NCBI GenBank assembly: GCA_021780755.1
Contig: JAJXYF010000022.1
Location: 1 to 64,000 of the forward strand
Source: Deltaproteobacteria bacterium
Lineage (GTDB): Bacteria > Desulfobacterota > Binatia > Binatales > Binataceae
DNA: 64,000 bases
Direction of reading: 5' to 3'
The position numbers and the translations under genes are program-made. Below are positions 8,034-17,015 of this stretch, piece by piece. The notes under the pieces were generated by a model. The model did not search any database and had not been told where the DNA came from. It saw nothing but the letters and a program-made list of their open reading frames with translations. How positions within the stretch are numbered: position 1 is the first letter of the stretch; every line of letters starts with the position of its first letter.

Positions 8034-8483
8034 ATGAGCTCGAGATTTTGCGCCGTCTCAAGTGAACCGGCGATCGAGACCGGCAGCGGGCCGGACCTGA
8101 TTCTGCCGTGCCAATATTATGACGTCTCGGGGGGCCATCGGTTGACCGGCGAGCAGCGCCTGATGCTGGCGTTGCTGACCGACGCGATCAACGTCTATCA
8201 AAAGGGCGTGCTGTCCCATCTGACGCGAGCGCGGCGGCTGTATGTTGATGCGGAGCGCTGGATTCTGTCGGACAATAGCAGCGCCGAATGGCTCAGTTTC
8301 GATATGGTATGCGACGCGCTGGGGATCGAAAGCGCCCATCTGCGGCGGCGGATTATCGCATGGAAGCATGAGATCTCTCGGCGCCGGGAACATCATGCGC
8401 CCTCCTCGCATACGCATCTGCGGATTACCTCGCGGGCGAATCGGACGAGCGACTCGCGGGAGTCGGCGGCGCGCGCTATGTGA
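8034..8483 (+). CDS. Uncharacterised 149-residue protein, paralogue of the gene at 33.4 kb
   Basis: No known domain recognised. The core (about residues 22-105) contains ILPCQYYD, GEQRLMLALLTDAINVYQ, a basic RARR stretch, AERWI, and FDMVCDALGIESAHLRRRI. The last looks like a recognition-type helix. The C-terminus is basic and polar. A reverse-strand gene at 33353-33802 shares this pattern over its whole length and is exactly as long, so this is a two-copy family in the window. The ATG at 8034 follows a purine-rich GAACGAGG. A small DNA-binding or regulatory protein is a guess from the helix and the basic tail only. Confidence 0.75.
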   Translation: MSSRFCAVSSEPAIETGSGPDLILPCQYYDVSGGHRLTGEQRLMLALLTDAINVYQKGVLSHLTRARRLYVDAERWILSDNSSAEWLSFDMVCDALGIESAHLRRRIIAWKHEISRRREHHAPSSHTHLRITSRANRTSDSRESAARAM

Positions 8484-8540
8484 GGGATAGAAGGGGAGAG
8501 TTGTTGGGCAGACAAAGACCTCACCTGGGGGTGGGGCGGA

Positions 8541-9467
8541 TCAGCGGCGGGTGGCCCAATCGAACAGGCGCGCGCCGAGGGCGAGGACGGCGTCGGTGAG
8601 GCCGGGGAAGAGCGCGGCGATCTTTTCCATCAGGACGGCGCCGGGCGGAACGTCAACTTCCGCAAGGCCGAAGACGACGGCGGCGATGACGGCCCAGGTG
8701 ACCCATTGGGTGGGCATCGCGGGGATGGCGTCGGGCATCAGCTTGAAGGGGTCTTTGGACTGATCGGCGGAGTGTGTGCTGCCCGCCCCGTGGACCATCG
8801 GGGTATCGATAACCCCCGGCATCACGAGGGAAACTCGGATACCGGAGCCGAAGAGTTCGACGCGCAGGGCCTCGGTGAGGCCGACGACGGCAAATTTGGT
8901 GGCACAGTAAGCGCCCAGCGGGGGCATCCCGCGGCGTCCGGCGAGGGATGCGATGTTGACGATGCTGCCGGTGCCGGCGGAACGCATCGAGGGGAGCACG
9001 GCCTGCATGGTATGGAGCGTGCCCATCAGATTAACCGCCATCATGCGCTCGAGGTCCGCAGGGGACATGGTCTCGACGCGGTCGGGGATGGCGATGCCGG
9101 CGGAGTTGATGAGGATGTCGATGCGGCCGAAGTGGGCGACCGTGCGGTCGATGGCGTCGTGCACGTCGGCGCGGCGGGTAACGTCGGCGACCAGCGGAAA
9201 TGCGTCACCGCCGGCGGCGGTGATTTCGTCGGCAAGGGATTCGAGGAGGGACTTGCGACGGGCGATGAGGGCGACCTTCGCGCCCATCTTCGCGAAGGTC
9301 AGAGCGAGGTCGCGGCCGATGCCGCTGGAGGCGCCGGTGACGATGACGACGCGATCGCGGAAGTAGCCGCCGGGGGCGAAGCGGGAGGAGAGTAGTTCAG
9401 CAGCTTTCGGGGGCGCGGCGGCGGCACTTTTGTCAGCGTTGCGGGAACCGTTGCGCTTCGGCGGCAT
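8541..9467 (-). CDS. SDR family oxidoreductase with C-terminal hydrophobic extension
   Basis: A 308-residue protein. After an Ala/Lys-rich N-terminal extension (about 35 residues) come TGASSGIG (about 44-51), NSAG and the YCATK active site (Tyr about 179). The final 60 residues carry a hydrophobic segment (WVTWAVIAAVVFGLAEVDVP) and an amphipathic tail. This fits membrane-associated SDRs that act on lipids or long-chain aldehydes. It is on the minus strand, 73 bases from the stop of the convergent 149-residue gene. Substrate not readable. Confidence 0.88.
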   Translation of the reverse strand: MPPKRNGSRNADKSAAAAPPKAAELLSSRFAPGGYFRDRVVIVTGASSGIGRDLALTFAKMGAKVALIARRKSLLESLADEITAAGGDAFPLVADVTRRADVHDAIDRTVAHFGRIDILINSAGIAIPDRVETMSPADLERMMAVNLMGTLHTMQAVLPSMRSAGTGSIVNIASLAGRRGMPPLGAYCATKFAVVGLTEALRVELFGSGIRVSLVMPGVIDTPMVHGAGSTHSADQSKDPFKLMPDAIPAMPTQWVTWAVIAAVVFGLAEVDVPPGAVLMEKIAALFPGLTDAVLALGARLFDWATRR

Positions 9468-9563
9468 CGACGTTCCTCCGGGGGAGCGGCATCGTTATGC
9501 ATTTGGCGGAGCAATCGACTCGCTGTCCGCACCCGCGTCAGGGTTGGCTTCGCTAACCTCACG

Positions 9564-9586
9564 ACCTCTCCCTGGACAGGAGAGGT
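9564..9586. terminator. Hairpin between the GNAT and SDR genes
   Basis: An 8-bp perfect stem ACCTCTCC/GGAGAGGT with a 7-base loop. It lies just past the stop of the GNAT gene (minus strand) and before the SDR start. No clear U-run follows, so termination is only suggested. Confidence 0.35.
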
Positions 9587-9612
9587 GTTCCGGAAATCCT
9601 CGGTGGGCGCGG

Positions 9613-10200
9613 CTAGGCGGAGACTTGGTCGCTCAGCCCTTCGAGGTCGTGGCTCATGATGAGGAGGTCGCGGGGGCGGCCATCGCGATCGACGACCCAA
9701 TCCTGAAGGAGGGCCTCGACCTGGAAGCCGAGCTTTTCGAAGGCGGCGCGAGCGCCGGCCTGGTCGGGGGTCATCATGGCGGCCATTTTTTTGAGACCGC
9801 GGAGCTGACCGAGGTGAAAGATTTGGGCGGCGAGCTGGCGACCGAGGCCGACGCCGCGATAGGTGGCGCCGACCTGCACGCGGATTTCGCCGACGCGCCG
9901 GGTCCAGTGGGCCTGGTCGGAGTGGACGCTGGCATAGCCGACGATTTCGCCGTTGGCCTCAGCGATGACGGTGGCGGTATCGCCACACTCGACGTTGCGG
10001 ATCCATTCGTCAACGCTGGCGGACTCGGTGATATCGGTGCGCAGGAAGAGCAAGTCGTCTTGCGGGAGGGCGCGGGCGAAGGCGAGGACATTATCTTTGT
10101 CGCGACGCTCCATCAGGCGCAGCATGATCCCGGCGCCGTTGGGCAGGGAGATTTCCCTGGGGAAGCCGTGAGCGCCGTTGGATTTGTTCGCCTTGGCCAT
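9613..10200 (-). CDS. GNAT family N-acetyltransferase
   Basis: A 195-residue acetyltransferase. The acetyl-CoA binding segment VQVGATYRGVGLGRQLAAQIF (R/Q-x-x-G-x-G/A pattern, about residues 110-130) is clear. A preceding VGYASVH strand and the C-terminal AAFEKLGFQVEA also fit. The ATG at 10200 (MAKANKSNG) is preferred over the tracked 10437, whose 79-residue extension overlaps the divergent promoter region and has no domain. It is divergent from the WS/DGAT gene, with 236 bases between. Acceptor substrate unknown. Confidence 0.85.
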   Translation of the reverse strand: MAKANKSNGAHGFPREISLPNGAGIMLRLMERRDKDNVLAFARALPQDDLLFLRTDITESASVDEWIRNVECGDTATVIAEANGEIVGYASVHSDQAHWTRRVGEIRVQVGATYRGVGLGRQLAAQIFHLGQLRGLKKMAAMMTPDQAGARAAFEKLGFQVEALLQDWVVDRDGRPRDLLIMSHDLEGLSDQVSA

Positions 10201-10436
10201 GGGGTTCTCCGTGGTGGCGGCATGCACCGCGCGGTAGGCGTGATCGGCCACGTGCGCCGAGCCGCAGGCGAGCATAGCAAACTGCCGGGACATTTGTAGA
10301 GCAGCGCAAGGTGGCGAAGCGCAAGGTAGCCGTGGCAGTGCGGTGCGGCGCGAATAATGGCGCCAGTAATCGCGATTGACCGGGCGCGGCCAACCGGTGC
10401 ATCCTTGGCGCGGTACGCCGCACGGGGGACAGGACA

Positions 10437-11975
10437 ATGGCCACGCCGGGGTCCGCGCCAGCCAAACTTTCCCATCGCCTGACGAGTCAGGACGCCTCGT
10501 TCATCTACGGCGAATCGCATGCGGGGCCGCTGCATATTGGATCGCTGAACATCTTCGACGGGCATATCGATTACGACGAGCTGGTCGATTACATGGCGCA
10601 GCGAATGCATCTGTTGCCGCGCTATCGGCAGAAGCTGGTGTTCGTGCCTTTCAACCTGGCGCATGCGACGCTGGAGGACGATCCCGAGTTCGATCTGCAC
10701 AATCATGTCAAGTGTCACAGCCTGCCCGACGGCACCGATGACAAGGGGTTTGTGCGCGCGGCGATGGCGGCGTTTGAGCCGATGCTGGATCGCGGCAAGC
10801 CGGTATGGGAGCTGCATCTGTTCCAGGGTCTGGCGGGCGGGCGATCGGCGATCCTGTGGAAGATCCATCATTGCCTGGTGGACGGCGTATCGGGGATGGA
10901 GCTGTTGACGGTGGCGCTGGATTTTCGCGCGGAGGCGCCGCCGCCGGAGCCGCCGGATCAGGCGTGGCATCCGCCGCCGTTGCCGAGTCCGCTGCGGCGA
11001 TTTTCCAACGCGCTGATCGACCTGGTGCAGAACCGGCTGAACGACGCGCGCAAGGTGGCGGAGATGATCGAAGCGCCACGGACGGTGGTGGAGCAGGCGG
11101 CGACGCTGGCGGGATGCGCGGGCAAGATGGCGCGGATGATGGGGCGGCAAATCGTCGCGGCGCCGTGGAACGCCGGGCTGGTGACGCCGGCGCGATCGCT
11201 CGCCTGGTTGACGGTATCGTTCGGCGAGGTGCGCGCGATTCGCAATGCGCTCGGCGGTACGGTCAACGACCTGGTGCTGGCGATTCTGAGCGAGGCGGCG
11301 GCGCGCTACATGAAACATCATGAGGTGCGCACGAACCATGCGCCGCTGCGGATTGGCTGTCCGGTCAACGTGCGGCGCGGGGGCGAGAGCGGCGCGCTCG
11401 GGAACCGCGTCTCGATGATGTTTCCGGAGTTGCCGAGCGCGCCGATGGAGGTGGTTGCGCGGCTGGGAGCGGTGATGCGCGAGACCGAGCGGATCAAGGC
11501 GGGGAACGAACCGCAGGCGCTCGAGTTGATGCTCGCGGGGAGCGACCTGATCGCGCCAACAGTGATGGGTCTCGGCTCGGTAATCGGGACCAACGCGATC
11601 GATTTGGCCTCGCGGCTGGGCGGACTGGTGCCCGAGCTGACGCGGATGCTGACGCTGCCGCCGCCAGGAATCAATTTTATCGCGACCAATGTTCCGGGAG
11701 CGCAGGTGCCGCTGTATCTGGCGGGGCGCAAGATGATTGAGATGGTGGGGTTGGTGCCGCTCGGCGCGAACCTCGGCTACAACGTGGCGATCGTGAGTTA
11801 CAATCAGACGCTGGTATTTGGCATGATAGCGGAGCCGCGGCTGATGCCGGACGTTGACCTGATGCAGGCGTTCGCGACCGAGGTATTTATCGAGTTGATG
11901 GCGGAGGCCAGGGGCGCGGGCAGGTCGGCGGAAGGGGCGAACGCCAGGGGCGAGAAGGCGAGTCACGCCGCGTAG
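10437..11975 (+). CDS. Wax ester synthase / diacylglycerol acyltransferase (WS/DGAT)
   Basis: A 512-residue bifunctional acyltransferase making wax esters or triacylglycerol from acyl-CoA. The catalytic HHxxxDG motif is HHCLVDG at residues 144-150. Other WS/DGAT hallmarks are the N-terminal LTSQDASFIY, GTVNDLVLAI, a PVNVR segment, GNRVS and the late NVPGAQVPLYLAGRK. Such enzymes associate with the inner membrane and storage-lipid bodies. The gene stands alone, divergent from a GNAT gene. Full length for the family. Confidence 0.93.
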   Translation: MATPGSAPAKLSHRLTSQDASFIYGESHAGPLHIGSLNIFDGHIDYDELVDYMAQRMHLLPRYRQKLVFVPFNLAHATLEDDPEFDLHNHVKCHSLPDGTDDKGFVRAAMAAFEPMLDRGKPVWELHLFQGLAGGRSAILWKIHHCLVDGVSGMELLTVALDFRAEAPPPEPPDQAWHPPPLPSPLRRFSNALIDLVQNRLNDARKVAEMIEAPRTVVEQAATLAGCAGKMARMMGRQIVAAPWNAGLVTPARSLAWLTVSFGEVRAIRNALGGTVNDLVLAILSEAAARYMKHHEVRTNHAPLRIGCPVNVRRGGESGALGNRVSMMFPELPSAPMEVVARLGAVMRETERIKAGNEPQALELMLAGSDLIAPTVMGLGSVIGTNAIDLASRLGGLVPELTRMLTLPPPGINFIATNVPGAQVPLYLAGRKMIEMVGLVPLGANLGYNVAIVSYNQTLVFGMIAEPRLMPDVDLMQAFATEVFIELMAEARGAGRSAEGANARGEKASHAA

Positions 11976-12002
11976 TTGGCGCGGGACGGAAGTGGGCAAC
12001 GA

Positions 12003-12090
12003 GCGGGCTGCGCCCTCAGAAAACCTCATGATAATTGACGCTCGCGATGCTCGGGTAGGTGGTCAAGCCTCGCGGGCTTCGCCCTGTAAA
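12003..12090. repeat. Dispersed modular repeat, copy R3 (partial, rearranged)
   Basis: It contains GCGGGCTGCGCCCTCAG, AAAACCTCAT, the end module ATTGACGCTCGCGATGCTCGG and a second CGGGCTTCGCCCTGTAAAGACC hairpin. The long palindromic core is missing. It lies between the WS/DGAT stop and the GST start, and the end module ends about 100 bases before the GST ATG. Confidence 0.65.
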
Positions 12091-12154
12091 GACCTTTCGT
12101 CAGACCGATTAGCGAGAGATAGTCAGTCAACGTACCGCGACCGAGGAGTAGGAA

Positions 12155-12859
12155 ATGATCGATCTATATTTCTGGACCACGCCGAATGGCTATAAAGTAA
12201 CTATTCTGCTGGAAGAACTCGGCTGGAAATACAATGTAATCCCGGTGAATATCGGCAAGGGCGAACAGTTCAAGCCGGAGTTTCTGAAGATCAGCCCGAA
12301 TAACCGGATTCCCGCGATGGTCGATCACGAGGGGCCGGGCGAGCAGCCGATCGCGATCTTCGAGTCGGGCGCGATGCTGATGTATATCGCGGAAAAGGCG
12401 GGCTGGAAGTTCATGCCGCAGGACCTCCGGCGGCGCTACCAAGTAGTCGAGTGGCTAATGTTCCAGATGGCGAGCGTGGGCCCGATGCTCGGCCAGGCGC
12501 ATCACTTCAGGCGCTACGCACCGGAGAAGCTGCAATACGCGATCGATCGTTATACCAACGAGGCCGCGCGCATTTACGGCGTGATCGACAAGCGCCTGGG
12601 CGAGGCGCCGTACCTCGCGGGTGAGTATTCGATCGCGGACATGGCGACGTATCCGTGGCTGCGCCCGCACAACTGGCAGGGGCAGAAGCTGGAGGATTTT
12701 CCGAACTTGAAGAAGTGGTACGACGAGATCGAAGCGCGACCGGCGGTGCAGCGCGGCTGCGCCGTGATGAAGGAGCAATTGGAGAAGCAGCGGTCGGTGG
12801 CGCCGGATCCGAAGTCGTGGGAAATACTATTCGGCAAGCAGCAGTTCGAAAAGCGTTAG
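12155..12859 (+). CDS. Glutathione S-transferase family protein, YghU/YfcG-like
   Basis: A 234-residue GST. The N-terminal thioredoxin-like domain has MIDLYFWTTPNGYKVTILLEE, the conserved cis-Pro strand NNRIPAMVD (about 52) and the ESGAM glutathione-gamma-Glu site (about 72-76). An all-helical C-terminal domain with YSIADMATYPW follows. The TxPNxxKV start is typical of the Nu-class, which acts as a glutathione-dependent disulfide reductase. A GAGGAG box sits seven bases before the ATG. Monocistronic. Confidence 0.9.
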   Translation: MIDLYFWTTPNGYKVTILLEELGWKYNVIPVNIGKGEQFKPEFLKISPNNRIPAMVDHEGPGEQPIAIFESGAMLMYIAEKAGWKFMPQDLRRRYQVVEWLMFQMASVGPMLGQAHHFRRYAPEKLQYAIDRYTNEAARIYGVIDKRLGEAPYLAGEYSIADMATYPWLRPHNWQGQKLEDFPNLKKWYDEIEARPAVQRGCAVMKEQLEKQRSVAPDPKSWEILFGKQQFEKR

Positions 12860-12993
12860 TTTCAGTGATTGCCGTTCGCGATGCTCGGGCAGGCGGCCGA
12901 GTCATGCGGGAGTTTCGCAACGAGGATTACGCGCGGAGGTTCGCGCGAGGACTTTAGCGTGCGCTCCGGGATGACGAACGGCCCGCGGAGGAG

Positions 12994-13926
12994 CTACTTG
13001 GGAGCGGTGGCGCGCGACGCGTCGAGCATTTTGAGCAGGGCGTTGACGGTCTGGGTGGCCGGGACCTTGATGCCGTGACGCTGCGCGGCGCGCACGACGG
13101 CGCCGCTGATGGCGTCGTACTCGAGGCGCTTGCCCTTCTCGAAGTCCTGCAGCGTGGAAGGCTTGATGGCGTCAACGTTGAGGTTCTTCAGCACCATCTG
13201 GAGATAGGGTTCGATGCGGACCGGGTCCATTTTGGCGCCCTCGGCGACTCCGACCGCGAGGGTTTCTTCCATCAGGGTGCGCACGAGCGCCAGACCGTCG
13301 GGGTCGCGAAACACCTGGCCGAGCGTCGAGCGCGACAACGTGCATACGGTATTGGTGCCGTTGTTGCCCATCAACTTGTACCATCGCAGGGTCTTCAGGT
13401 CGGTGGTGAGTTCGCCGAAGATGCCGGCGCGCTTGAAAATCTCGGCGAGGCGCAAGGCGCGCGGCGACTCAGCGCCGTCGAGTTCGCCGAATTCGATAAA
13501 GCCGAGCGCGGTATGCAACAGGACGCCGGGGGAGACGAGTTCGGCGCCCACGCGCGAATTCCCACCCATCACGGCCGCGCGCGGAAAGTGGCGGCACAGC
13601 AGGTCTTCGTTTTCGACCCCGTTCTGGATCGTCATGATGATGCCGTCGGGCGCCAGACAATCGGCGAGTTGCCGCGCGGAGGCCTCGGTGTCGTAGGATT
13701 TGACGGCGAAGAGCACGAGGTCGTAGGGCGCGAAATCGGCCGGGCGATCGGTGGCGGTGACGGCGAGATGGAAGTCACCCTTGTAGCTCTTGACCTGGAG
13801 GCCGCGCTCGCGCATCGCGCGCAGATTTTCGCCGCGCGCGCACAGCACCACGTCTTCGCCGGCCTGCAGTAAGCGCGCGCCGTAATAGGCGCCGACGGCG
13901 CCCGCACCCATCACGAGAATTTTCAT
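12994..13926 (-). CDS. panE: Ketopantoate reductase (ApbA/PanE family)
   Basis: A 310-residue NADP-binding reductase. GAGAVGAYYG (about residues 7-16) is the dinucleotide motif, VKSYDT carries the conserved lysine and LMGNNGTNTVC the domain-linker motif. The catalytic lysine region LRWYKLMGN is present. Family members reduce 2-dehydropantoate to pantoate in CoA synthesis, but paralogues act on other 2-keto acids. The next gene on the strand is coaE, 134 bases upstream, which makes a CoA role plausible. Full length. Confidence 0.82.
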   Translation of the reverse strand: MKILVMGAGAVGAYYGARLLQAGEDVVLCARGENLRAMRERGLQVKSYKGDFHLAVTATDRPADFAPYDLVLFAVKSYDTEASARQLADCLAPDGIIMTIQNGVENEDLLCRHFPRAAVMGGNSRVGAELVSPGVLLHTALGFIEFGELDGAESPRALRLAEIFKRAGIFGELTTDLKTLRWYKLMGNNGTNTVCTLSRSTLGQVFRDPDGLALVRTLMEETLAVGVAEGAKMDPVRIEPYLQMVLKNLNVDAIKPSTLQDFEKGKRLEYDAISGAVVRAAQRHGIKVPATQTVNALLKMLDASRATAPK

Positions 13927-14060
13927 CGGGTTGCCCTTTTCCTACGTTCCAAGCCGGTGAACCGTCAATGAATGTTTGTCGTCCCGCCGTGGCGCAGAGT
14001 CAAGCGCGTGCGCGATGATTGCGACGGCACAAGATCGCGATCGACGGGTGCGCGGAGGAA

Positions 14061-14669
14061 TCATTGGTGGTTGCGTTCGAGCGCCTGATGCCAGGCTTGC
14101 GTGACCGCGGTGCGCAGGTCGTCGATGGTGCCGTCGTTAGTAATTACGAGAGCGGCGTGCTTGCGCCGTTCGTCGTCGGAGAGTTGCGCCTTGATGCGCG
14201 CCTCGGTTTGTTCGCGGGCGAGGCCGCGGTCGCGCTCGACGCGTTCGATGACGCGGTCCTTTGAAGTGACGACCAGCCAGACCTCGTTGAAGAGGGGGAG
14301 CCAGTTCGCCTCGATCAGAATGGCGGCCTCGATGACGATGGGTTGCCGTTCGCCGGCGGCGCGCATCGCGTCGATCAACTGGCGCATGCGGTCGAACATT
14401 TTCGGATGGACAATCGAGTTGAGGCGCTTGAGCGCGGCGGGATCGGCGAAGACGATGGGTCCGAGTTTTTTGCGGTCGATGGTGCGGTCGGCGGCGAGGA
14501 TGCCGTCGCCGAAGGCCGCGATCATGTCGTCGTAGGCGGGACCGCCGGGGGCGTAGATGGCGTGGCCGACCTGGTCGGCGTCGATAATCGGCGCGCCGAG
14601 ATCGGCGAGGATTTTAGTGACGGTGCTTTTGCCCGAACCGATGCCGCCGGTGAGACCAATTGTCAACAT
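14061..14669 (-). CDS. coaE: Dephospho-CoA kinase
   Basis: A 202-residue P-loop kinase that phosphorylates dephospho-CoA in the last step of CoA synthesis. Walker A is GGIGSGKS (about 8-15), DADQVGH follows (about 32), and the lid and CoA-domain features VIEAAILIEAN and RDRGL are present. The ATG at 14669 (MLTIGLTGG) fits the family better than the tracked 14684. No frameshift seen. Confidence 0.93.
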   Translation of the reverse strand: MLTIGLTGGIGSGKSTVTKILADLGAPIIDADQVGHAIYAPGGPAYDDMIAAFGDGILAADRTIDRKKLGPIVFADPAALKRLNSIVHPKMFDRMRQLIDAMRAAGERQPIVIEAAILIEANWLPLFNEVWLVVTSKDRVIERVERDRGLAREQTEARIKAQLSDDERRKHAALVITNDGTIDDLRTAVTQAWHQALERNHQ

Positions 14670-14840
14670 TTGTACAACTCCCAAAGCGATCGTCGAGTAG
14701 TCGCGGCGCCGGTGCGCAAAGGCGAAGCGCCAGCGGCGCCGGTGGCGACGCGAGATCGTAGAGGTAGCGGAAGCGGTCGCCGCGGGAAAGCGTTTGGCGA
14801 TTGGTCGCGCGGGTTTTCACGACCCGGCGGGTCGCCTAGT

Positions 14841-15710
14841 ATGCGCATCGCTATGTCGAATCATCCAGCTTCCGGCGAACCTCGGGACGGCGACGTAATC
14901 GTCAACGGTATCAGGCTGCATTATCTCGATTGGGGCGGGGCGGGAACGCCGATAGTGCTGCTCCACGCGACCGGATTTCTCGGGCCGATCTACGGGCCGA
15001 TCGCGCAGGCGCTGACGGCGATCGGCCACGTTTACAGTTTCGACCAGCGCGGCCATGGCGACAGCGAACGTCCGCGCAACGACATCTATGGCTGGGACAT
15101 CACGGCGAGCGATCTTGAAGGGTTCATCCTGGCGATGGGTTTCACGAAGGTGCGCGGCATCGGGCATTCGGCGGGTGCGACGGCGATTGGAGTGGTCGCG
15201 AGTGGACGGCCCGATTTGATTTCGCGTGGGATGCTGATCGAGCCGGTGATATTCGATCTTAAGGATCCGACGGTGCGGCGGCCGAGCGAGATGCATGCGC
15301 GGACGCTCAAGCGCAAGCGGACGTTCGACAACGTGGCGGCGATGTTCAGCAACTTCGAGCACAAGCCGCCGTACAACACCTGGCGCAAGGAGATTTTGCG
15401 CGACTACTGCGAGCGCGGGACGTACGTGGATGCGGCGGGCAAGCGCGCGCTGAAGTGTCATCCGGAGGTCGAGGCGGAAATCTACGCGACCTCGCGCGAC
15501 TTCGACGGGCTGGGCTACATCGAACGCTGCAACGCGCCGCTACTGGTGTTGTTTGGCGAGCGGACCGATGCGCCGGGACTGGCGCTGGCGCCGCGTGTTG
15601 CGGCGGAAAATCGGCGGGTGGTGATCGTGCCGGGCACCACGCACTTTATCCCGATGGAAGAGCCGGAACTGACGGCGCGGATGGCGGTCGAGTTTCTCGG
15701 CGGGGAGTAG
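14841..15710 (+). CDS. Alpha/beta hydrolase
   Basis: A 289-residue alpha/beta-hydrolase-fold protein. The oxyanion motif is LHATGF, DQRGHGDS follows (about 70), the nucleophile elbow is GHSAGA (Ser about 111), and the acid and histidine lie in FGERTDAPG and GTTHFIP. ATGs at 14841 and 14853 are both possible. The 166-residue upstream extension in the ORF track is antisense to coaE and is rejected. Probably an esterase or lactonase of small-molecule metabolism. Divergent from coaE. Confidence 0.85.
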   Translation: MRIAMSNHPASGEPRDGDVIVNGIRLHYLDWGGAGTPIVLLHATGFLGPIYGPIAQALTAIGHVYSFDQRGHGDSERPRNDIYGWDITASDLEGFILAMGFTKVRGIGHSAGATAIGVVASGRPDLISRGMLIEPVIFDLKDPTVRRPSEMHARTLKRKRTFDNVAAMFSNFEHKPPYNTWRKEILRDYCERGTYVDAAGKRALKCHPEVEAEIYATSRDFDGLGYIERCNAPLLVLFGERTDAPGLALAPRVAAENRRVVIVPGTTHFIPMEEPELTARMAVEFLGGE

Positions 15711-15831
15711 CTACTAACTTAGCGCACTCGCAGACTCGTCAACTCGGCGCGCAAGCTCGCCTAGAGGCTGTGGATTTTCGCGAACGGGTCCCAGGTGGCG
15801 TCGCGTTGCCATGCGCTGGCTTGATGGCAGG

Positions 15832-16599
15832 TCATTCACTCCGGCGGTGCGAGTTATGTTGCATCAATTCGCGGGCCTCGTCGCTATAGACACCTGGCCG
15901 ATCGTAGAGGATCAGCGGCGGCTCGACGAGGGTCTCGCGGCCGCCGCCCTTGCGCGCTTCAACCAGGATCGTAGTGGCCCGAGCGTTGGTCTTTGGGTGC
16001 ACGAACCTGATGCGCTTGGGTTCGAGCGAATGCGCGGCGAGGCAGGCGAGCAGTTCCGCGCTGCGGGTGGCGTCGAAGACGAAGGCGGCCTTCGCGCCAT
16101 TGGCGCAGTAGCGTTTGGCGGCTGCGACGAACTGGGCGAGCGTCGCGGCGGCTTCTCCGCGCGCGACGCGACGGCCCGCATGGGGGCTTTCGCGGCCGGT
16201 GCGCAGAGCGCGATAGGGGGGATTGGCGACGACGACGTCGAAGGACGCGGGGGTAAGTCCGGCGATGCGGCGCGCGCGCAGATCGGCGTGGAGCACGCGC
16301 ATCGAGTCGAGCCGGTTGAGCACGGCGTTACGCTCGGCGAGGGCGGCGAGCGCGGGCTGGATTTCGAGCGCGACGACTTCGCGCGGGCGCGAGCGCGCGG
16401 CGATGAGGACGGCGATGACGCCGCATCCGGCGCCGAGATCGAGCACCCGATCGCGCACGCGGACGCGGGCGAAATCGGCGAGCATTAACGAATCTATCGA
16501 GAAACGGTAACCGTCGCGTGGCTGGACGAGGGTGAGTGCGCCGCCTAGGATCGTATCGATCGTTTCATTCGTAGCGGAAGTTTCAGTTACGGGGCGCAT
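15832..16599 (-). CDS. Class I SAM methyltransferase, TrmN6-like
   Basis: A 255-residue N6-adenine-type methyltransferase. The SAM motif VLDLGAGCGVIAVLIA (about 52-67) is followed by VVALEIQ and the catalytic NPPY (VVANPPYRAL, about 130). The N-terminal QPRDGYRFSIDSLML is characteristic of TrmN6/YfiC, which methylates A37 of tRNA1(Val). Full length. Its start codon overlaps the divergent small gene by two bases, so the two cannot have separate untranslated leaders. Confidence 0.85.
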   Translation of the reverse strand: MRPVTETSATNETIDTILGGALTLVQPRDGYRFSIDSLMLADFARVRVRDRVLDLGAGCGVIAVLIAARSRPREVVALEIQPALAALAERNAVLNRLDSMRVLHADLRARRIAGLTPASFDVVVANPPYRALRTGRESPHAGRRVARGEAAATLAQFVAAAKRYCANGAKAAFVFDATRSAELLACLAAHSLEPKRIRFVHPKTNARATTILVEARKGGGRETLVEPPLILYDRPGVYSDEARELMQHNSHRRSE

Positions 16600-16801
16600 G
16601 ACTCCAGCCGAAAAAGGGCATCGTTATTCCAAGGTCTTCCGCAAGGCCGGCAATCTCCTGTCCAAGGGCAAGATAGCGCGTGCGATCGAGGTGCTGAAGG
16701 AGGGCGAGGCGCTGGCGAAGGAGATGGGCGACGCGGGGATGGCGCGCCATTTTGCGGCGGAAGTCGCGCGCGCGCAAAAGGACGCGGAATCCGCCGACTG
16801 A
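16598..16801 (+). CDS. Small helical protein, TPR-like
   Basis: A 67-residue basic protein (KGHRYSKVFRKAGNLLSKGKIARAIEVLKEGEALAKEMGD). Its helix pair resembles one TPR unit. The ATG at 16598 shares two bases with the start codon of the opposite-strand methyltransferase. A GTG at 16534-frame start further upstream is also possible and would overlap that gene. No known function; conservation was not checkable here. Confidence 0.55.
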   Translation: MTPAEKGHRYSKVFRKAGNLLSKGKIARAIEVLKEGEALAKEMGDAGMARHFAAEVARAQKDAESAD

Positions 16802-17015
16802 GTCGCCCCGCCGGCGGCCGCTTTCATTCCATTCGTTCGCTATCAGATGCGCATCGCATCGCGCGGAATCGTGCCGGAGTGCTTGACGGCGCGTAAATCG
16901 TACTTATGTTTTTTGCAGAGGCGATGCGAGGATCGCTACGGGGACTTGAGGGAGAGCGTGGTGCGCAAAGCCTGAAGCATGAAATTATACGGCGCGAGCC
17001 GGCAGGAGGAATAAG

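Noticed and set aside
10113-12029. Reverse open frame of 638 aa
   Set aside because: Antisense to the WS/DGAT gene; extremely Arg/His-rich with no known domain.
14343-14840. N-terminal extension of the hydrolase ORF
   Set aside because: It lies antisense to coaE and has shadow composition; the hydrolase starts at 14841 or 14853.
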